A stretch of DNA of 33,413 nt. Origin: a virus. The stretch covers positions 1 to 33,413 of the IMG/VR virus record IMGVR_UViG_3300037963_005232; one strand, written 5' to 3'. Below the pieces are notes generated by a model. That model ran no database searches. It was not told where the DNA came from and was given only the letters and a program-made list of their open reading frames with translations. How positions within the stretch are numbered: position 1 is the first letter of the stretch; each line of letters starts with the position of its first letter. Below, piece by piece: positions 8,101 through 14,858 of the stretch. The position numbers and the translations under genes are program-made.

Positions 8101-8676
8101 ATGAGTAGCGCAGCATGGACACCGGCCACCCTTGCGGGTGACTTGTACACCTCAGGGATGAGCGGTCTTAGTCAGGCCGTTGACAAGTGGAAAGACAACG
8201 AAGCGATTGGTGGACTCGTCGCGGGGTCGATGATCGACAACTACACGACCCGTGCGAACATGGGTTCGGAGCTGTTGTACAACCAGGCAATGGCCAGCCA
8301 TCTGGGGGACCTCCAGACGCAGCTGGAAGGAACCAGAACAGCTAACCAGGCCCAGCTCATGGGCGTCGAGGGCCGGATCGCGAAAGACCTCATCAATGCT
8401 CAGGGACAGCAGCAGATCCTTGGCATTAGAGAAACTGGTGCACAGCAGCGCGAGAATATTGGCGCACAGGGTGCTCAGGATCGCCTCAACATTGGTGCAC
8501 AGGGTGCTCAGGATCGCATGAGCCTGAGGACGAAGGGCTCCGAGGATCGCAAGGGAATCGTCACGGCTGGCCAGCAAGAAAGGCTCAACATTGGCAAGCG
8601 TTACCAAGAAGAGCGTGGCATGCGAGCTGACGCCCGTGGAGCAATCCGCTCGCTCGGCGCTCGCTTCTTCGGCTAA
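8101..8676 (+). CDS. Virion protein with short tandem helical repeats (191 aa)
   Basis: Residues about 100-170 consist of imperfect 11-residue repeats of the form IGAQGAQDRLN, with a Gln/Glu-Arg pair in each unit. They probably form a long amphipathic helix or coiled coil. Two units are nearly identical at DNA level (8464-8484 and 8497-8517, 33-bp period). Repeats of this kind are familiar to me from structural proteins of marine cyanophages and pelagiphages, but I cannot name an orthologue. ATG 8101 is chosen because an upstream in-frame ATG (8065) would run 32 bases into the previous gene. The stop overlaps the next ATG (TAATG). Confidence 0.75.
   Translation: MSSAAWTPATLAGDLYTSGMSGLSQAVDKWKDNEAIGGLVAGSMIDNYTTRANMGSELLYNQAMASHLGDLQTQLEGTRTANQAQLMGVEGRIAKDLINAQGQQQILGIRETGAQQRENIGAQGAQDRLNIGAQGAQDRMSLRTKGSEDRKGIVTAGQQERLNIGKRYQEERGMRADARGAIRSLGARFFG
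8464..8517. repeat. 33-bp-period tandem DNA repeat inside a virion gene
   Basis: The 21-base unit at 8464-8484 recurs exactly at 8497-8517. Each encodes part of an 11-residue helical repeat. Weaker diverged copies continue on both sides at protein level only, so these two are likely the most recent duplication. Confidence 0.75.
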
Positions 8677-9185
8677 TGGCAAAACCCGCTGAGGGCCAGA
8701 TTCAGGATTTCCTAGCTGCGCTCGACAACGCTCATCGCGAGGGCTTTTTGGCCTACGCCGAAAACACCTACTCGGTCTACGAGGTCTGGCTTTATGCCTG
8801 CGTCCTCGGCTACCAGGGCACATTCCCGGCGCTGGAGAAATGGATTCAGAGCACCTTCCCGAAATTGAATCGGCGAGAAATCATGCTCGCTGAGATCGTC
8901 AAGCTCGAAGGAGATATCGACTATCTACGGCAGCAAGTCCAGGCGGATCTGATCAAAGCTGATGCAGCGGCGACTCGTATTGCTCACCTGTCGAAAGAGC
9001 TGCGTGGTCATGTCATGGATGTCGACAAGCTGACCAAAAGCCTTGATCGCAGGGGGCTGGTGATGTCTGGCGCTGACAAGGTGATGCGTGACTTGCGCAT
9101 GATCTTCAAATCATCAGAGGAAGTTATGCCTGCACTTGAGTTGGCATTCGAATCCATCTGGGCGGACCTTTGCGAAGAGAAGTAA
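8676..9185 (+). CDS. Coiled-coil protein, possible small terminase subunit (169 aa)
   Basis: Residues about 8-60 form a compact helical domain with conserved-looking aromatics (YSVYEVWLYACVLGYQGTF, then LEKWIQSTFP). Residues 70-120 form a coiled coil, and a second helical part ends near 169. A DNA-binding head followed by a coiled-coil oligomerisation region, located one gene before the large terminase, is the layout of many small terminase subunits; that assignment is inference from size, layout and position, not a recognised match. Its ATG and stop each overlap the neighbouring genes by one base (TAATG), so it is co-translated with them. Confidence 0.7.
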   Translation: MAKPAEGQIQDFLAALDNAHREGFLAYAENTYSVYEVWLYACVLGYQGTFPALEKWIQSTFPKLNRREIMLAEIVKLEGDIDYLRQQVQADLIKADAAATRIAHLSKELRGHVMDVDKLTKSLDRRGLVMSGADKVMRDLRMIFKSSEEVMPALELAFESIWADLCEEK

Positions 9186-9706
9186 TGGCCTCAATCAACA
9201 AGCCAATCAAACAGATGCTCGCAGATCCGCGAGTCAATATCCCGGCCACCATGCTTGCCCAGGCAGGTTTATCGGCCTACGGAAACACATTGGAAGAGAA
9301 CCAGTACGAAAAAGGCGATGGCCGGTTAATCCTTGAATCAATCATGGCCGCACTTGGCGGTGGTGCTGGAGCGGTTGCTTCAAGAAGGATTGGACGTGTC
9401 GCTCCAGAAGTAATCCGCGCGACCGTTCCCGATCGCAATCGGGTAATGATTCGCAGAGCGCTTGCTAATAATCCAGAGATTGACAGGCTTCGTCAAGCAG
9501 CGCCAGCACTCACCGCAGTCCTCGCTTCAGGTGCTGGCGCAGGTTTCGCAGGTGGTGTTCTGGCTCCATTTATCGCAAGCAACTTAAATGCTCTAGGGGT
9601 CCCTTCAATGTCTGGCCGCCAGCAGGACTATTACGAAGAAGATCAACCTGCGATGTCCCAACAAGAGCTCGCCGCAATCGCGCAAGCAATAGCTGACGCA
9701 AGCTAA
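9185..9706 (+). CDS. Ala/Gly-rich hydrophobic protein, putative inner virion component (173 aa)
   Basis: Two hydrophobic segments flank polar parts. The first (about 15-62) reads as a helix, an acidic loop (LEENQYEKGDG) and a Gly/Ala helix (IMAALGGGAGAVA). The second (about 105-135) is a Gly/Ala-rich segment with VLASGAGAGFAGGVLAPF. The C-terminus is acidic and Gln/Ala-rich. This matches the helix-loop-helix pattern of the genes at 3427 and 6206. ATG 9185 overlaps the preceding stop by one base and is preferred over an in-frame ATG 15 bases earlier. An 82-bp gap follows before the terminase. Confidence 0.72.
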   Translation: MASINKPIKQMLADPRVNIPATMLAQAGLSAYGNTLEENQYEKGDGRLILESIMAALGGGAGAVASRRIGRVAPEVIRATVPDRNRVMIRRALANNPEIDRLRQAAPALTAVLASGAGAGFAGGVLAPFIASNLNALGVPSMSGRQQDYYEEDQPAMSQQELAAIAQAIADAS

Positions 9707-9788
9707 GGATTTAAGGGAGAAAATTTCTGACAACTAAAAACGGCTGATCCCTAGGGGGCTGCCTATTAAAACTGGATAGATTCGCGAT
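9707..9788 (+). promoter_or_regulatory. Gap before the terminase; possible control region
   Basis: This 82-bp gap is one of the few spaces among the plus-strand genes. It holds the palindrome CCCTAGGG (9749-9756) and an A/T-rich stretch (CTATTAAAAC, about 9763-9772). There is no U-run terminator. No clear Shine-Dalgarno precedes the terminase ATG at 9789. A promoter for the packaging genes is plausible but not demonstrated. Confidence 0.3.
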
Positions 9789-11321
9789 ATGGCAGGAAGC
9801 TCGATCTCTCAGGCAAAGTTGCGGTCTGCCAAGAACGCAGCAAAGGCCATTGTCAAGAAACAGGTAGAAGTCGAGCTGCCTGAATATGTCACCAAGGCGC
9901 GAAAGAACTTCGGCTACTTCTGTGAGCTGATGGGCAAGAAGCCAGCCCGTCATATGCGCGAGTGGCACAAGGTCTTTCTGACTGGTCAAAGCAATGACCA
10001 TCTGCTGGATATTGCTGGGCCAAACACTTGCCTGCTCAGTCCGCGAGGCTCAGCCAAATCCACCGTACTGGGATTACTGCTTGGCTGGCTGATTGGTAGG
10101 CATGCTCTCGAAAAGAAGCTGCTTCGGATTCTCTATGTTTCATACAACGTCGACGTCGCTCGGAACAAAAGCGCAGCGATCAAGAACCTGATCTGCTCCA
10201 AGGAGTATCAGGAGATTTTTCCCTGTGTGCGCCTTTCCAAGATGCGTACCTCGGACGAACTGTGGAGCATTGACTGGGACTTTGCTGAAGTCGATGTCCG
10301 AGGCGAGGACGCATTCACCGTGGCCTGCGCTGGCCTGAAAGGAACGATCACCTCGAAGCGATCCAGTTTGATCGTGGTGGATGACGCCATCAAGAGTGCA
10401 GCAAGCATTGCCAACCCGGATATCCGCCGGGAGATGGAGACGAACTGGACGAACGTCATCGTGCCAACCATGTTCCAGGGAGCTCGCGCCATTGCGCTGG
10501 GAACTCGGTTTCACTTCGACGATCTGTTCGCAACGATCTTCACCGAGAAGAAGGGTTGGAAGTGCATTACTCAGTCAGCGCTGCACTACGACGATGACGG
10601 CAGGCCCAAGTCTTATTGGCCTGACATGTGGTCAGCGAAATACCTGCTGAAACTCCAGGCAGATGATCGCGTGGCATTCAGCTACCAGTACCTGAACCAA
10701 CCAGTCAGGTCAAAAGAGTTGGGCATCTCGCCAGAGCTGTTTGTCAAAGGTGAGGTGCCAGATGTGTATGACACGGTCGGAGTGGGCATTGATCTGTCAG
10801 CTGGAATGACAGAGCGCAATGACTGGACCGTTTTCACCCTGGCTGGGCGGGTTGACGACAAGGTTTATGTCATCGACTACCGGCGCATGCGCTCGATGGG
10901 AAACATCGACAAGATCGAGGCGCTTTGCGAGTTACTGGTCGAATGGAACCTGCTTGAGGTCAATGACGAGGGGCATTACTTCAAGTCGATGTCACCGGTC
11001 GTCATTTGGCCAGAAGTCGTCGCCTATCAGAAAAGCTTTGAGGGCGACATGAAGCGGATCCTCTTCAATGAATGGCAGCTCTACAACCTCTCCATTAGCC
11101 CTGTAAAGGGTTTCCGTGGCGACAAGCTGGCTAGGTTGAGAGGAATTATGGGGCTCTTTGAGCACAAGAAAATTATTTTCAATAAATACCGTGATTTTAG
11201 TTGCATGGTCGATGAGATCGTCAACTTCGGACACTCGCCTCACGATGACTGTGCCGACTCATTGAATATCGTGGTACAAGGCCTTATGCGTCGTGGAAGT
11301 CCTCAGATTGAGTGGAACTAA
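9789..11321 (+). CDS. terL: Terminase large subunit (DNA-packaging ATPase/nuclease, 510 aa)
   Basis: This motor pumps viral DNA into the procapsid through the portal and cuts the concatemer. The N-terminal ATPase has a Walker A loop SPRGSAKST (84-92), a Walker B strand ending in two aspartates (LIVVDDA, D198/D199) and a coupling motif ALGTRFH (236-242). The C-terminal RNase H-like nuclease shows D335 in GVGIDLSAG, a second acidic site near D345, and the terminal acidic cluster HSPHDDCAD (482-490), the three acidic positions expected in the family. Length is normal for TerL. It lies directly before the portal gene with nine bases between them. Confidence in function is very high. Confidence 0.96.
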   Translation: MAGSSISQAKLRSAKNAAKAIVKKQVEVELPEYVTKARKNFGYFCELMGKKPARHMREWHKVFLTGQSNDHLLDIAGPNTCLLSPRGSAKSTVLGLLLGWLIGRHALEKKLLRILYVSYNVDVARNKSAAIKNLICSKEYQEIFPCVRLSKMRTSDELWSIDWDFAEVDVRGEDAFTVACAGLKGTITSKRSSLIVVDDAIKSAASIANPDIRREMETNWTNVIVPTMFQGARAIALGTRFHFDDLFATIFTEKKGWKCITQSALHYDDDGRPKSYWPDMWSAKYLLKLQADDRVAFSYQYLNQPVRSKELGISPELFVKGEVPDVYDTVGVGIDLSAGMTERNDWTVFTLAGRVDDKVYVIDYRRMRSMGNIDKIEALCELLVEWNLLEVNDEGHYFKSMSPVVIWPEVVAYQKSFEGDMKRILFNEWQLYNLSISPVKGFRGDKLARLRGIMGLFEHKKIIFNKYRDFSCMVDEIVNFGHSPHDDCADSLNIVVQGLMRRGSPQIEWN

Positions 11322-11323
11322 AA

Positions 11324-11329
11324 TAGAAT
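11324..11329 (+). promoter_or_regulatory. TAGAAT word immediately before the portal start
   Basis: TAGAAT lies one base before the portal ATG (11331), in the nine-base gap after the terminase stop. If it were a -10 box, transcription would start inside the portal gene, so it may instead be a chance word or serve another purpose. It is listed because the same word precedes three other genes. Confidence 0.15.
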
Positions 11330-11330
11330 T

Positions 11331-13553
11331 ATGAGCCAGTCAACTCAAGACCGTTTCCGTCGCATTCTCGAAGCAGCTCGCAAGCGAGATGGCGGTGCAA
11401 ATACCGACACGATGATCGTGAACAGTCATCTGTCGCAGATGAAATTGTTCATGTTGCGCCAGGGATTGGAGTTTTATCCAGGGCAGGATACATTCGGATT
11501 CCGAAAACAATTCCTCACTCAAGTCATTGAGGAGAACGAAATTGACACCCGTCTTGAGGGAATCGTTGATGATTTTCTGATTGACGGGAAAGGGCTCTTT
11601 TACTTCAGGCCTGTCCGGGATACATACCGGATCATGTGGTTCAGCGCAGATAACTATCGCGCGTTCTATGACTCAATCGGAGAACTGGAAGAGATTGAGC
11701 TGATCTACTCTTTCTCTGTCAGGCAGAACTCTGCCGCACCAGTTGGGCCAAGCGAGGGCGAAGGCTCACTGCGTTACGTCAAGCTGCGTGTGCGCAAGGA
11801 CGAGATCAAGGAAACGATCACCAGCGAAAAGCCATCGTTCGACCAGAGCGCGCCAACGATGGCGTTCGCAGTCAACAAGACCAGAACGCTGACGAACAGC
11901 CTGGGGTTCATCCCTGCTGTTGAGTGCTTCAACAACATGCGTTCCACCGGTATGGACGCAACCGGCGAGTTCAACTGGCTGGCAGAGCAGATCGTGACCC
12001 ATGACGATCTGGTCAAAAACATCCGCACCAATATTCACTTTTTCGGCAACCCGACTCTGCTGTCCAGTCGACCGAAGCACGACCTGGTCGAAACCGGTGA
12101 TGACGGCGACAGCATGCGCCCCACGATCAGCTCTCAAGCTGGTTTCTATGCGGCGAATCGTCCGTCGACTCGTGTCAGTTCACCGCTAGGAGGCTCGGGC
12201 AGCGGCGGATTCAAAGTGCCGCGAATCATCGCCAATATCGAGGCAACTGACCGTGCTGCGTACATCACGCCTGACGCAGTCTCTGGCGACCAAAACCTGT
12301 ACGCGAGGCAGTATCGAGAAGAGATCCGCACGGCACTTGGCGGCGTTGACGAGCTGGGCATCACCGCAGGCGCTACCGCCTACGAGATCAAGAGCTTGTA
12401 CGGGAGAGCTGCAACGACTGCATCAAGACGTTGCAGAGGCTTGTTGACCTATGGCCTGTGCAAATTATTTGCACTGATTATTTATAACGAAGAAAAGATC
12501 TTCAAAGAATCATTTGCAGCTGCAATTGGCCTGGATAGGCCTATGGCTCCAATGCGGGAAGACTTCCCAGTTTCTGCGGATTACGGAGCAGCAGCAGCTG
12601 AATTTGATCAGATTATGAAAGAGTACGAGGGAACTCTTTCTCAAGAGATCGGCCAAGCAGTGCAAAGTCGACAGCTTCCACCTGGAACTGTCGGACTTAT
12701 ACCCGATGGAGACAGAAGAGTTGAGTGGAGATGGAAAGGTCCCGTCTTCGAGGATGGTACAGAGGATATACTTAATTCAAGTATTGTCGTTCGTAACCTC
12801 CAAGAGCTCGGCGTTAATTCGATCGAAGCTCTGCGTTACCTCTTCCCAGATAAAACTGATGAAGAAAGAAGCGCAATGCTCAGTGGCTATCCATTCCGAA
12901 TGGCCCAAGCCACCCAGCAAAGTATTGGGACATTCCTGACGCTCGTCGAAAACATGCGTCAGATCCCGCATCCGCAAGCACCCGACTTACCGATGCTCGC
13001 GGATCCAAAACTGGATCTCACTCCGTACATTTATCGCGCGCTTGATTTCCTTAAGCGTGAGCTGACTTATGCAGGACAGTACAACGATGTCACAGGCGGC
13101 GGCGATCCCGCAGGCCTCGATCCCATCGAGCGCGCCCGCGCCGACGCAGGCTTACCAATCAGCGCCGGCCCAGAGCGCCCCAGCTTCGTACCAGACAGCT
13201 TCGGTGCCGCAGCAGGTGGACCCGACGCCTTACCAGCAGGCACCGGCGGCACCCCAGGCCAACCCATGGCAGCAGGCGTTCGAGCGTCTCAGCGACAGCT
13301 TGAGCGCGACGCGGAACTCCCAACCGCAGGCAGCCTACTCAACGCCGACCCCACAGGCAGCCCCTCCGCAGGCATGGCAGGGTTCGGCTCCGGCGCAGTA
13401 CCAGGCAGCGCCTTCAACTTCGGGGCTGCAGACCTCAATTCCCCAAGCAACGCAGGCGTTCTCCCCACAGACACAGGCGCCCAGCTACAGCAACGAGCAG
13501 ATCGCACCCGCGAGCGACGAGTATCTCGCCAGCGTAAGCAACGAAAGTCTTGA
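11331..13553 (+). CDS. Portal (head-tail connector) protein with a long C-terminal extension (740 aa)
   Basis: The portal forms the ring at one capsid vertex through which DNA passes, and docks the terminase. Identification rests on size, position straight after terL and before the scaffold, and an overall layout fitting phage portals: an alpha/beta wing region (about 60-330), a Gln/Arg-rich long helix region (about 335-400) and a C-terminal crown. The folded part appears to end near residue 580. The last 161 residues are Gly/Ala/Pro-rich low complexity ending in a very basic tail (TRERRVSRQRKQRKS), and they are encoded in the same DNA as the scaffold N-terminus in another frame. The function is well supported by context; the extension is unusual. 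Confidence 0.88.
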   Translation: MSQSTQDRFRRILEAARKRDGGANTDTMIVNSHLSQMKLFMLRQGLEFYPGQDTFGFRKQFLTQVIEENEIDTRLEGIVDDFLIDGKGLFYFRPVRDTYRIMWFSADNYRAFYDSIGELEEIELIYSFSVRQNSAAPVGPSEGEGSLRYVKLRVRKDEIKETITSEKPSFDQSAPTMAFAVNKTRTLTNSLGFIPAVECFNNMRSTGMDATGEFNWLAEQIVTHDDLVKNIRTNIHFFGNPTLLSSRPKHDLVETGDDGDSMRPTISSQAGFYAANRPSTRVSSPLGGSGSGGFKVPRIIANIEATDRAAYITPDAVSGDQNLYARQYREEIRTALGGVDELGITAGATAYEIKSLYGRAATTASRRCRGLLTYGLCKLFALIIYNEEKIFKESFAAAIGLDRPMAPMREDFPVSADYGAAAAEFDQIMKEYEGTLSQEIGQAVQSRQLPPGTVGLIPDGDRRVEWRWKGPVFEDGTEDILNSSIVVRNLQELGVNSIEALRYLFPDKTDEERSAMLSGYPFRMAQATQQSIGTFLTLVENMRQIPHPQAPDLPMLADPKLDLTPYIYRALDFLKRELTYAGQYNDVTGGGDPAGLDPIERARADAGLPISAGPERPSFVPDSFGAAAGGPDALPAGTGGTPGQPMAAGVRASQRQLERDAELPTAGSLLNADPTGSPSAGMAGFGSGAVPGSAFNFGAADLNSPSNAGVLPTDTGAQLQQRADRTRERRVSRQRKQRKS

Positions 13554-14067
13554 AGTTCTTGAGCACTTCGGTGCTGAAGCCCCGGCTCTCCTTAATCGCT
13601 ACTCCTGTGTAGTCGAAGATGCTCTGTTGGCTCAGGCTCAGCAGACCGCTGAGACCATGCAAAAACTCGAAGAGCTTGGAGTTTCCCTCGATTCTGCAAA
13701 AGCAGTGATCGAGGCTGCAGCAGAGGACAACGCTGCGTACCACGTCATGCTGACCAACCCTGACATGTTGGCTGCATACGTGAACGACTTCTTCGGTCCT
13801 GAAGGTCCTTACCCCCAGGAGACTCCCGAAGATCGCCTCGCTGCAGAAGTTGCCGCTAGCACTCAGCAGTTCCAGGCACCGGCTCCCGCCTATCAGCGTC
13901 CAGAGATCGACATGCCCCAGCCTGGTGTGCAAGCACCACAGGGTGGCGACGACTTCTGGTCCACCTTCTCCGCGATGAGCGATCGGAATCCATCCGCCGC
14001 TTGGCAGATGTTGGCCCAGGCAGGCCCCGACGCACTGCGCAGCAAGATCCTGGTTTCTGAGGGGTGA
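13069..14067 (+). CDS. Capsid scaffolding protein (332 aa)
   Basis: Scaffolding proteins guide capsid shell assembly and then leave. The first about 155 residues are a Pro/Gln/Ala-rich disordered arm. The conserved-looking core (about 155-275) is acidic and helical, starting NESLEVLEHFGAEAPALL and containing VVEDALLAQ and FFGPEGPYPQETPEDRLAAEV, a pattern I associate with cyanophage and pelagiphage scaffold proteins. The helical C-terminus may bind capsid protein. The first 161 codons overlap the portal gene out of frame. The start is ATG 13069 or ATG 13087; the latter has AGGA ten bases upstream. It is followed two bases later by the Hli gene. Confidence 0.85.
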   Translation: MQDSTTMSQAAAIPQASIPSSAPAPTQAYQSAPAQSAPASYQTASVPQQVDPTPYQQAPAAPQANPWQQAFERLSDSLSATRNSQPQAAYSTPTPQAAPPQAWQGSAPAQYQAAPSTSGLQTSIPQATQAFSPQTQAPSYSNEQIAPASDEYLASVSNESLEVLEHFGAEAPALLNRYSCVVEDALLAQAQQTAETMQKLEELGVSLDSAKAVIEAAAEDNAAYHVMLTNPDMLAAYVNDFFGPEGPYPQETPEDRLAAEVAASTQQFQAPAPAYQRPEIDMPQPGVQAPQGGDDFWSTFSAMSDRNPSAAWQMLAQAGPDALRSKILVSEG

Positions 14068-14069
14068 TC

Positions 14070-14189
14070 ATGTCTGACTTCATGACTAAAGCAGCTGAAC
14101 TGCTGAACGGTCGCGTCGCAATGCTCGGCGTCATCGCAGCACTCGGTGCGTATGCAGTCACTGGCCAGATCATCCCTGGCATCTGGTAA
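14070..14189 (+). CDS. hli: High-light-inducible (Hli) protein, photosynthesis auxiliary gene (39 aa)
   Basis: The protein is one transmembrane helix with the LHC-superfamily chlorophyll-binding motif: E10, N13, G14, R15, A17, M18 and G20 in ELLNGRVAMLG. It ends GQIIPGIW as in many cyanobacterial and cyanophage Hlips. Hlips bind chlorophyll in thylakoid membranes and protect photosystem II; phage copies are thought to help keep photosynthesis running during infection. The Shine-Dalgarno (GAGGGG, six bases before ATG) is among the strongest here, implying high translation. The gene follows the scaffold stop by two bases and is closed by a terminator, so it appears to be co-transcribed with capsid-assembly genes. 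It is too short for most gene finders but the motif is unmistakable. Confidence 0.95.
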   Translation: MSDFMTKAAELLNGRVAMLGVIAALGAYAVTGQIIPGIW

Positions 14190-14212
14190 TCGCTCGTAAC
14201 TCAACTGTTTAT

Positions 14213-14235
14213 GGCCCCGATTACTGGGGCCTTTT
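14213..14235 (+). terminator. Rho-independent terminator after the Hli gene
   Basis: GGCCCC (14213-14218) pairs perfectly with GGGGCC (14226-14231) around a 7-base loop, followed directly by TTTT. It closes the terL-portal-scaffold-hli run. The next start codon (14239) lies only three bases beyond the T-run. Confidence 0.85.
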
Positions 14236-14238
14236 CCT

Positions 14239-14553
14239 ATGAATTATCCCGGATCTCTGCCCCAGAATCAGGACATCAACCCTGCAATGATGCAGAAAGA
14301 GCAAGCTGTTCAGCAGGTTGCTCAAAACCAGGAAATGCTATCCGAGACAATGGATACGCAAAAAATAAACGCCATTATGGAAGAGGGGCGTCGTGCGATG
14401 CGTCGTCAGGATTCGGCGGAACATAAAGGTGAAGCATTGATGCATTACGTCGCTAATGGCATCAAAGCGGCATCACCTTCTGGAGGCGCCGGTGCGCTCG
14501 CAGTGCAAGAACGTGGCGGTGCTATGGAAATCGCTAAGAGACTCTTCGGCTGA
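14239..14553 (+). CDS. Small Gln/Met-rich protein of unknown function (104 aa)
   Basis: A polar, helical protein: residues about 15-60 are rich in Gln, Met, Glu and Asn and probably form a coiled coil. A Gly/Ala/Ser linker (about 78-90) and a short C-terminal helix ending AKRLFG follow. No family is recognised. It starts three bases after the T-run of the terminator and has no Shine-Dalgarno, so its expression probably depends on readthrough. It lies between the capsid-assembly genes and the endolysin. Function unknown. Confidence 0.65.
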   Translation: MNYPGSLPQNQDINPAMMQKEQAVQQVAQNQEMLSETMDTQKINAIMEEGRRAMRRQDSAEHKGEALMHYVANGIKAASPSGGAGALAVQERGGAMEIAKRLFG

Positions 14554-14591
14554 TCTCGTCGTTAGGATTTAAGCCGAGCTGATATCAATTT

Positions 14592-14858
14592 GTGCGGCTT
14601 GCTGGCAGCGACGAAGTATTTGATCAGCTGTCAGCATCAGCACAGAATACTGATGTTCAACACGTAGAGAACGTGATTGAGCAGATAGAGATTTTGCGTG
14701 CCAGGGGCATGGGTGATCAAGCTGCTATTCAGCATGGCTTGAACATTTGGGCTGGCAACGAAGAAGAGGTATCAGCCAATCCGCGATTTGCAGCTATTTA
14801 TGGTGACGTACCAATTAGCCCTCCAGGCAACAATAGCCCTGGCGATACCTCTGATTGA
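14592..14858 (+). CDS. Small acidic protein of unknown function overlapping the endolysin start (88 aa)
   Basis: A GTG-started frame encoding an acidic, mostly helical protein (about residues 8-50) with a Pro/Gly/Ser-rich C-terminus. No family is recognised. The last 71 bases overlap the endolysin frame. The start is weakly supported: no clear Shine-Dalgarno precedes GTG 14592. Coding is favoured by balanced amino-acid composition and by filling an otherwise empty gap between two genes. There is no membrane segment, so it is not an obvious holin. Confidence 0.5.
   Translation: MRLAGSDEVFDQLSASAQNTDVQHVENVIEQIEILRARGMGDQAAIQHGLNIWAGNEEEVSANPRFAAIYGDVPISPPGNNSPGDTSD

Noticed and set aside
8152-8823. 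Minus-strand frame of 223 codons opposite the repeat protein
   Set aside because: It mirrors the repeats of the plus-strand gene and spans two coupled genes; there is no ribosome site.
13435-14204. Minus-strand frames opposite scaffold and Hli
   Set aside because: Antisense to two well-supported genes; the Hli motif on the plus strand is decisive.
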